From positions 62,001 to 126,000 of the forward strand of contig JBBATH010000001.1 in assembly GCA_040398845.1 (NCBI GenBank): a stretch of DNA of 64,000 nt, given 5' to 3'. Under the pieces are notes generated by a model, which worked only from the letters and a program-made list of their open reading frames with translations, searched no databases and was not told the origin of the DNA. Made by a program: the position numbers and the translations under genes. Below, one piece after another: positions 57,897 through 64,000 of the stretch. The stretch's first letter is position 1. Every line of letters starts with the position of its first letter. The DNA comes from WLND01 sp040398845. Its GTDB lineage: Bacteria > Actinomycetota > Actinomycetes > S36-B12.

Positions 57897-58874
57897 ATGG
57901 AATACGTGCATCTCGGTCGAACAGGCCTCTCGGTGAGCCGCATCTGTCTGGGAACCATGAACTTCGGTCCGGTGGCGAGCAAGGAGGACTCCTTCGCCAT
58001 CATGGACGCCGCCCATGCTCAGGGCGTGAACTTTTTCGACTCGGCGAATGTCTACGGCTGGAGCGACAAAGGTCTGACCGAGCGAATTGTCGGCGAGTGG
58101 TTCGCCCAGGGCGGTGGGCGGCGTGAACGCACCGTCCTCGCAACAAAACTGTATGGCGACATGGGTGATTGGCCGAATGACGGCAAGCTCTCGGCCCTCA
58201 ATATCCGACGTGCGTGTGATGCCTCACTTGCCCGACTCCAGACCGACTACATCGATCTCTACCAAATGCACCACGTTGACCGCGCCACACCGTGGGATGA
58301 GATTTGGGAGGCGATGGATGTCCTTCGTCAGCAGGGCAAGATCATTTACGCGGGATCGTCAAACTTCGCGGGCTGGCACCTCGTTCAAGCGCAGGAGGCC
58401 GCGAACCGGCGCGGGCAACTCGGACTGGTGAGCGAGCAGTCGATTTACAACCTTGTCGAGCGCACCGTCGAACTTGAGGTACTCCCAGCGGCCGAGACTT
58501 ACGGCATCGGGGTCATCCCATGGTCTCCACTTCACGGGGGACTCCTCGGCGGAGTGATCCGCAAGACTGCTGACGGCACGACCAGCCGCAGCGCCAGTGG
58601 CCGTGCTGCCGAATCCCTTGAACTGCATCGGCCAGCGATCGAGGCGTGGGAGCGCTTTTGCGACGAGCGGGGTGAGGGTCCGGGCGACGTCGCACTCGCA
58701 TGGTTGCTCCACCAGCCAGCCGTCACCGCGCCGATTGTCGGCCCCCGTACGGTCGATCACCTCGATGGCGCGCTGAGGGCCTTGGAGATCACTCTGGACG
58801 ATTCGGCACTCGCGCGCATCGACGAGATCTTCCCCGGGCCCGGTGGAACCGCACCGGAGGCCTACGCCTGGTAG
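57897..58874 (+). CDS. Aldo/keto reductase
   Basis: A 325-residue AKR: VNFFDSANVYGWSDKGLTE (Asp/Tyr), ATKLYGDMG (Lys), YQMHHVD (His), GIGVIPWSPLHGG and TAPIVGPRTVDHLDGAL. GAGGGAG precedes the ATG. It belongs to the group related to general stress and sugar reductases and could work with the P450 upstream, though its spacing (39 nt from TetR) allows a separate role. Confidence 0.88.
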   Translation: MEYVHLGRTGLSVSRICLGTMNFGPVASKEDSFAIMDAAHAQGVNFFDSANVYGWSDKGLTERIVGEWFAQGGGRRERTVLATKLYGDMGDWPNDGKLSALNIRRACDASLARLQTDYIDLYQMHHVDRATPWDEIWEAMDVLRQQGKIIYAGSSNFAGWHLVQAQEAANRRGQLGLVSEQSIYNLVERTVELEVLPAAETYGIGVIPWSPLHGGLLGGVIRKTADGTTSRSASGRAAESLELHRPAIEAWERFCDERGEGPGDVALAWLLHQPAVTAPIVGPRTVDHLDGALRALEITLDDSALARIDEIFPGPGGTAPEAYAW

Positions 58875-58911
58875 GGGAGCGACGCCGCTACTCCGGCGAA
58901 GGGCCAAGGGT

Positions 58912-60372
58912 TCAGCGGATCCGAATCGGGCGGCTGGCGCTCGAGACCGGAGTGCTCCCCGTCTCTGTCACGGCTTGAACAGTGAATCGGTAGGTGCCCG
59001 GCTTGGTCGGGAGGGTGTTGCAGGCGAGGGTCGGTTTGGTGAGCACACTGTCGACCTCCGGCACACCTGAGCAGAGCACCCTTCCCCGGTTGTCGCGGAC
59101 GGTATAGGACGTCACGACGGCAGATGACCTGCCGGCGAGGGTCTGGTAGACGATCGAAGACTTGCCCTTGGGCGTCTTCACGACCTTGGGAGCCGGAAGT
59201 TGGGTCGGAGCGGCGACGACGACTGGAGCCGCAGAAATCGGCATCGCATCACCTTCGTTCTCCACGTTTCGGCTTCGAACGGTGTACGCATAGGTGCCGT
59301 CCGGAAGGTTTGGGACGGTGCAGGTGGTGGTGGTTGTCTGGCACACGACGGCTCCGGAAGCATCGAGGACGTCGTACCCGACCACGGTCTCAGGCGAGGT
59401 GGCCGGGGCCTGCCACGCCACGACCACTGATTGGTTGCGTGCGGTGAGGCTAATGCCCTGCGGAGCACTAGGAATTGTCGGATACCCGGCCGCTCGCAGA
59501 GCGCTGTTCACCATGTCGAGGTAGCCCATCGCAAAGAAGCCCAGATTCGAGTAGTTCGTCACCTGACCGCAGGGGGCATTGCCGCCGGCAACCTCGCCGA
59601 GAAGGATGTTGCCGGTGGCGTCGGACACCCAAGCGGGGCTGCCACTGTCCCCAGGGCAGATGCCGGACGCGGCGGACTGCCCGGTCGCGAAAATCTGGCC
59701 GAGCGAGGAGCTGGGGTTGAACGAGACGAGCGGCAAGCTCGTCGCGAAGGGGTTCGATGTCCGCTGGCCGGGTCCGGTGAGACCGTACCCGGCGTGCTGC
59801 ACCATGGTGCCGGCCGCCTTCCAGCGTTCAATGTCGAAGTGGGTGGCGAGGCGGGTGAATCCGGGGGCCCCGAGATCGCGGTCGAGTTGGAGGATGGAGA
59901 TGTCATTCGGCTCGACCTGATTCGTCGAGTTCACGTAGCCGGCTGGTCGAAAGGCATCGATGACCTTGGCAGGCGAGGCGCCCTGGGGTCCGGTGTTGCT
60001 GTAGGTGAGTGCCGTCGCGCCTGGGTTGAACAACGCGAAGCCTGACACCCCGGTCCCGGACCCTTGGCTGGTGGTGCAGTGGGAGGCGGTGAGGACGAGT
60101 CGGCTGCGCAGCATGCCGCCGGTGCAGCCGGTAGGCCAGCTGTTGCCGTTGAAGATAGCGAGGCTCACGATGGCGGGATTGCCATTTGCTGGCGTTCCTC
60201 CGTAGATCCGGGGCGCCGCGAGGGGCCGTGCCGAGGCGACGGGCGCCAACGTCAGTGCAGACAGGCAAACGACTGCACCAAGCGCCACTCCCTTCAGGGC
60301 GAGGGCTCGAGGCCTGATCTGCCTGGAATTGGCCGGCATGGAGGAGGAATGAACCAACGGTTGCGTAATCAT
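58912..60372 (-). CDS. Secreted trypsin-like serine protease with FN3-like domains
   Basis: A 486-residue S1 protease. The signal ends LAPVASA; RIYGGTPANGNPAIVSLAIF marks the activated N terminus; the catalytic triad is His in LTASHC, Asp in NDISILQLD and Ser in CPGDSGSPAWV. Residues 295-486 hold two fibronectin-like domains (SVVVAWQAPATSPETVVGYD, VVTSYTVRDNRGRVL). ATG 60372 and ATG 60339 are both possible starts, neither with a clear ribosome-binding site. The FN3 domains may bind a polymer surface. Confidence 0.9.
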   Translation of the reverse strand: MITQPLVHSSSMPANSRQIRPRALALKGVALGAVVCLSALTLAPVASARPLAAPRIYGGTPANGNPAIVSLAIFNGNSWPTGCTGGMLRSRLVLTASHCTTSQGSGTGVSGFALFNPGATALTYSNTGPQGASPAKVIDAFRPAGYVNSTNQVEPNDISILQLDRDLGAPGFTRLATHFDIERWKAAGTMVQHAGYGLTGPGQRTSNPFATSLPLVSFNPSSSLGQIFATGQSAASGICPGDSGSPAWVSDATGNILLGEVAGGNAPCGQVTNYSNLGFFAMGYLDMVNSALRAAGYPTIPSAPQGISLTARNQSVVVAWQAPATSPETVVGYDVLDASGAVVCQTTTTTCTVPNLPDGTYAYTVRSRNVENEGDAMPISAAPVVVAAPTQLPAPKVVKTPKGKSSIVYQTLAGRSSAVVTSYTVRDNRGRVLCSGVPEVDSVLTKPTLACNTLPTKPGTYRFTVQAVTETGSTPVSSASRPIRIR

Positions 60373-60411
60373 GGTAGTGAAATTGTGCCATGGGAAACGC
60401 GAGCCGCAATT

Positions 60412-61544
60412 TCAGTTTCGGTATTGCTGGCGAGCCCGGCGCGGTCTGAGAATCTCCTTCCAGACCGTATACGCCTCCGGAAGGAGTACCTGATACAGGC
60501 TAGCAAGGATGAGGAGGATCGAGCCGAGCACGGCGATGGGAATGACGAGGTCGGCAACCGGTGCTGGAAGCATCCGGTATTGCCGCGGGATGACGCGTGC
60601 GTCGTAGAACTCTTGAGCTGCATCGCTGGCGGGGAGGTTGTAGAGGAACTGTGGGAACTCACCCGGGTCGTTGAGTACGGTGGCCCGTCCGAATCTGGTG
60701 TTCAGGGCCTTGGCGATTGAGAACACCGCGGCCCTGCTCACTGTGTCGCGAGCGACCACGGTAACGGGCACGGCGATAACGGGGATGTTCTCGGCTGGAA
60801 CGGGACTTGATACCCGGTAAGCCCCCGCGGGAAGAATCCCCTGGGCGACGTACCCGATTCGTCCGGCGACAGCCTGTCCGGTGGGAATCGGAAGGATCTC
60901 CAATTCCGGTGAGGTCATGAATGCTCGATGCCGATCGTCGTTGGGGCTGTACAACGTGATGGCTGCGTCAGATTCACCAGACAGTACCGCAGACTCCGCC
61001 ACCGAGCGTTTGTCCGTTTGGAATGTGGTGTTGTCCGGGGTGACGTCGAACGGGGCAAGGATTTGTTCCCCGATGTCTGCGGACGTGCTGCCCGGGTACC
61101 CGATTTGGATACGCTTGCCGCGAAGTTCTGCCGGACTTACGTATGGGGTGCTTCCATTTCTGGCGATGATGATGGGTATCTCCCCGACGGTCCCAAGGCT
61201 CACGACGTTTGGGAACTGCTCAGAGTCAACCGGACGCGCGTTGATCGGACTTCGATGCCGCGAGGTTCGAGGGTGTCTTGGATCTTCTCAACGGCGATGT
61301 CGTAGTAGCCACTGCCGTAGACGTTGGACGTGAAGCCGGCGTCAATGAGTGCCTCATGAACGACCTGAGCCGGGATCGCAGTCGACTCTTGAAGCAGATC
61401 CGCTTCAATGTTAATGGGCGCTGCTTCCCGAAGGAATGCCAACGCAACGAGTCCGCAGAAGCCAAGTGCGAGGGCGCTGATGACGATGAGCGGGATGACG
61501 AGTGTGCGCTTGCGACGCTTCATGTGGTCATTCGGGTTCACCAT
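60412..61544 (-). pseudogene. Broken TAXI-family solute-binding protein gene
   Basis: The first part (from M at 61544 or 61523) has a signal anchor (VIPLIVISALALGFCGLVAL) and YGSGYYDIAVEKIQDTLEPR. At RGIEVRST, about 61240, the frame shifts into ARPVDSEQFPNVVSLGTVGE with no residues between, then the second lobe (LRGKRIQIGYPGSTSADIGE) and a C-terminal membrane helix (VIPIAVLGSILLILASLYQV). TAXI proteins have about 80 residues in between, so an internal deletion with frame loss is likely. No TRAP membrane subunit is nearby. Confidence 0.75.
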
Positions 61545-62650
61545 TCACGACCAAGGGAACCCAACGTTCGTTCACGACCTCCTGCATCCGCAGGAACTGC
61601 TCGGCGGTGGGGGCGAGCGAGGCCTCGATCTCGGTATTGGGTGGGATGTACGTCTGCTCCGAGGAGTTGAGGCTCGATCGCACGGATGCGTAGCGGGCGG
61701 GAATCGCCCCTGCGCGTAATCGGCTGAGCGCGACATCGTCGCTCACGAGGTGGTCGAGCCACAGTCTTGCTGCGCAAGGATGATTGGCGTCGGCGACGAG
61801 TCCTTGAAAGTAGACGCCCTGGCCAATGCCATCGGAGGGGGGGAAAATTGTAATTCCAGTCAATTGCTATCGGGATGCCACCGTCGAGGACGTCGGTGTT
61901 GTTTACCTGATTAAGTTGCAGGTTGCCGGATTTACGGAGACGAGCGAAGTAGTCGATGCCGGGCAGGATGTTGTCGTATGAACCGCCGTTGGCGAGGGCC
62001 GCTGCAGCGATCGCCTGGATTCCTGCCCCGGATTCACGTGGGTCGCCATTAAGGGCGATTGCCCCGCGGTACTCGGGTTTCTCGAGGTCTGCCCAGGTCT
62101 GCGGCACATGGTCGACCTTCGAGGTGTTGACCCCGAAATCTATGAGACCGAAGTAGTTCACGACCTGGAAGCCGTCGGGCCGCTTGAATCGGTCGTCGAT
62201 AGTGGCGTAGGCCTGCACCCGGTAGTCGGCGAGGAGTCCTTCCCTGATTGCAGCCTCAAGTGCTGCAGAAGAGACGTCGATGACGTCGGGGTACCGGGGG
62301 TCACCCTTCCACGTACGAATGATTGTGAGCTCGTCAGCGCTGGAGGAATCCTCAAGGATGGTCGAGACGTCAATGTCGTATCTCTTCGTGAAGTCCTAAA
62401 TGATGGCGCGAGAACCGGCTGAACCTCTTGGCGTCCCGATGAGGATGAGGGCACCCTCCTGTTGGGCCTTTGCGACAAGTTCTGCGTAGGTGGATCCATA
62501 CGGACCGAAGGGCTGGGTCTTCGCTGATTCGTAGGCGGAGGTCGGGCTCGAGCATGAACTCAGGGAGAGGACAGCGACCATCGAAAGGGCTGAAGCACGG
62601 ACATATGCGCCCGACCTCCTGCAAAGCACGTGACGAATGTATGAGGTCAT
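61528..62650 (-). pseudogene. Broken periplasmic-type binding-protein gene (SBP_bac_1-like)
   Basis: ATG 62650 starts a lipoprotein signal (VAVLSLSSC) and a solute-binding fold (YAELVAKAQQEGALI). Codon 85 is TAG (62398-62396), after which the frame continues: YDIDVSTILEDSSSADELTI, FGVNTSKVDHVPQTWADLEK, YRGAIALNGDPRESGAGIQA. At PIAIDWN (about 61865) it shifts to TIFPPSDGIGQGVYFQGLVA and ends at LVVNGEPE. So one stop plus one deletion. Likely a dead iron- or polyamine-type binding protein. Confidence 0.78.
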
Positions 62651-62708
62651 TTGGCAGGGCTGGCGACCGGATCTCGCCTGAGATGCACCGTACTGCAGAC
62701 CCGTGTTC

Positions 62709-62759
62709 GTAACTTACGGATGCGTAGGTTACGCTAACGTAGGTTTGCTGGTGTAGGTT
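62709..62759 (+). repeat. Four spaced GTA-TT repeats in a promoter
   Basis: GTAACTT at 62709 and GTAGGTT at 62724, 62739 and 62753 recur at 14-15 bp spacing, about one and a half helix turns, so successive sites lie on alternating faces. CGTAACTTACG (62708-62718) is itself a perfect palindrome. They lie 21-71 nt before the ATG of the hydrolase at 62780 and look like binding sites for an unidentified regulator. Confidence 0.6.
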
Positions 62760-62779
62760 GCGAAGAGTGGGGAGTTGAC

Positions 62780-63673
62780 ATGATCCGGACTGCATTTGCG
62801 GTGTCGACGTCGAGTGAGCAAGGGCAGCCTGAGATTCAACGGGAATACGTGCGAATGCACGGGCGAACGGTCTCGTATCGGGAGTATCAGGGGGTCGGTA
62901 CGCCGATCCTCCTTGTCCACGGCATTGGCTCAAGCGCTGACACGTGGCAGCCGGTGTTTGACCGCCTGGTTATGCAGAATGCCGCGGTCATCGCTGTGGA
63001 CCTTCCAGGTCACGGTGAATCCTCAAAGGAGTCGGGCGACTACAGCCTCGGCGCAATGGCGAGTACCCTGCGCGACCTGCTCGATCTCCTCGGTCACGAG
63101 CAGGTCCACCTCGTCGGGCACTCCCTCGGGGGTGGCATCTCCCTCCAGTTCGCCTACCAATTCCCCGAGCGCGTCGATCGGCTGGTCCTGGTTTCGAGCG
63201 GTGGCCTAGGCGAGGAAGCCTTCGTCGGGCTCAGAGCCGGCGCACTGCCAGGCGCTGCACTTGCACTCAAGATCGCGATCAACCGCAGGACCGTCGCTGG
63301 GGCAAATCGCGTTGGCCGCCTGCTCGCGCGGGTTGGCGTCGAGCCACATGCGCTCAGCCCCAGTGCGCTTCGCACCGTGAGCAGGCTCGGCGACGAGGAG
63401 CGCAGGGAGGCCTTCCTCGCCACCCTGCGCAGCGTTGTCGGGGTGCGGGGCCAGCGGGTGTCAGCGCTCGAGAAGCTGTACCTCATTGAGGGAGAGCGGG
63501 TCCTTATTGTGTGGGGCGATCGTGATCCGATGATTCCGATGGCCCACGGTGCCCACGCACACGTCCTGCTCGACGGGAGCAGGTTCGTTGCCTTCCCCGG
63601 CGCTCGACATGAACCACACGTCGACGACCCTGCGAGGTTCGTTGCGCTGGTTCTCGAGCACGTCGGCGTCTGA
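62780..63673 (+). CDS. Alpha/beta hydrolase
   Basis: A 297-residue enzyme with ILLVHGIGSSADTWQP (oxyanion), VIAVDLPGHGESS, nucleophile GHSLGGGISLQF, acid in WGDRDPMIP and His in GARHEPHVDDP. This is the lipase/haloperoxidase-like group; substrate unknown. GGGGAG precedes the ATG. The upstream repeats suggest a regulated promoter. Confidence 0.88.
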   Translation: MIRTAFAVSTSSEQGQPEIQREYVRMHGRTVSYREYQGVGTPILLVHGIGSSADTWQPVFDRLVMQNAAVIAVDLPGHGESSKESGDYSLGAMASTLRDLLDLLGHEQVHLVGHSLGGGISLQFAYQFPERVDRLVLVSSGGLGEEAFVGLRAGALPGAALALKIAINRRTVAGANRVGRLLARVGVEPHALSPSALRTVSRLGDEERREAFLATLRSVVGVRGQRVSALEKLYLIEGERVLIVWGDRDPMIPMAHGAHAHVLLDGSRFVAFPGARHEPHVDDPARFVALVLEHVGV

Positions 63674-63689
63674 TCGGTCGAGCCTCCAC

Positions 63690-64000
63690 ATGCGAGTCAT
63701 CGCGGGTTTTCTCCGCGCCTGTCATCCCGGCCCGACTGCGGCGGTCACGGTCGTCATCACTGCATTTGCTTGGAGTGGTGGTTGGCGCCTGCCGGGGGTA
63801 GCCCTCCTGCTTCTTGCGGTGCTCGTCGGGCAACTGTCGGTGGGCTGGAGTAACGACGCGTTCGACGCTGGCCTCGATGCCGCGGCCGGTCGCCTGTCAA
63901 AGCCCACGGTCGGTAACGAGGTCACGGCGCGGGCACTGTGGTTCGGGGCGATAACGGCCCTCGTGCTCTCATCCGCGCTCAGCTGGATCGCGGCTGGACC
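63690..64000 (+). CDS. UbiA-family prenyltransferase, 5' part only
   Basis: An open frame from ATG 63690 to the right edge (103 codons). RACHPGPTAAVTVVITAFAW, GQLSVGWSNDAFDAGLDAAA and GRLSKPTV give the first Asp-rich motif (NDxxDxxxD) and the KP motif of membrane prenyltransferases. Similar actinobacterial proteins act in quinone, carotenoid or polar-lipid synthesis. It is 17 nt from the hydrolase stop and may share its promoter. Confidence 0.85.
   Translation, partial: MRVIAGFLRACHPGPTAAVTVVITAFAWSGGWRLPGVALLLLAVLVGQLSVGWSNDAFDAGLDAAAGRLSKPTVGNEVTARALWFGAITALVLSSALSWIAAG

Noticed and set aside
1..64000. CRISPR arrays, rRNA genes, insertion sequences with transposases, prophage genes
   Set aside because: No regularly spaced repeats, rRNA signature, transposase, integrase or phage structural motif was seen on either strand.

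Overview
This window is high-GC DNA (roughly 60-65 % by eye) with many GTG and TTG starts, ATGA/GTGA overlaps, LacI/TetR regulators, VapBC modules and Tat/Sec-exported proteins. It looks like the chromosome of a free-living actinobacterium. I cannot name the genus. AlkB-rubredoxin, SbtA, chitin-oxidase remnants and complete inositol catabolism suggest a versatile aquatic or soil heterotroph.

Layout. (1) 1-10,071: a peptide natural-product (RiPP) locus. On the minus strand lie a 74-residue Nif11-like precursor with a GG site and a 12-residue core, a YcaO enzyme, a TfuA protein, a membrane-fusion protein, a C39-peptidase ABC exporter, and the start of a second NHLM-type ABC protein cut by the window edge. 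A divergent amidase and a histidine kinase/LuxR-type response regulator pair flank it. There is no azoline dehydrogenase or ThiF-like partner, so the pair looks like a TfuA-dependent backbone thioamidation system with its own exporter. This is the most likely undescribed system. (2) 10,159-18,158: small membrane and hypothetical proteins, a Cys/His-rich lipoprotein coupled to an exported hydrolase, an AKR/SDR pair, the bicarbonate transporter SbtA with a divergent winged-helix regulator, and a probable yybP-ykoY manganese riboswitch ahead of a PGPGW membrane protein and a Gre-like protein. (3) 18,145-33,327: a sugar or cyclitol ABC transporter with its LacI regulator, then two divergent inositol-catabolism operons (iolG paralogues, PhyH dioxygenase and LacI on minus; iolE, iolC, aldolase-like, iolB, Gfo/Idh and iolD on plus) around a perfect palindromic operator. 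(4) 33,337-36,456: AlkB-rubredoxin fusion and two divergent VapBC modules. (5) 36,457-43,047: a decayed stretch holding the 5' end of a second P450 gene, a LodA-like quinoprotein oxidase fused to a beta-propeller with its LodB flavoprotein, Kup, and one tRNA-Arg. (6) 43,164-54,163: mostly exported proteins (acid phosphatase, chagasin-like inhibitor, barrel-repeat protein, a circularly permuted amine oxidase), with several broken genes. (7) 54,186-64,000: diacylglycerol kinase, P450-TetR, aldo/keto reductase, secreted trypsin-like protease, two broken solute-binding-protein genes, an alpha/beta hydrolase with a repeat-rich promoter, and the start of a UbiA prenyltransferase.

A recurring theme between 47 and 63 kb is decay of genes for exported or solute-binding proteins by in-frame stops and internal deletions that join conserved domains out of frame (DUF2202, a small acidic exported protein, an AA10 chitin oxidase, a TAXI protein, a periplasmic binding protein). 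Either this lineage is losing extracellular functions or the assembly has local errors; raw reads would settle it.
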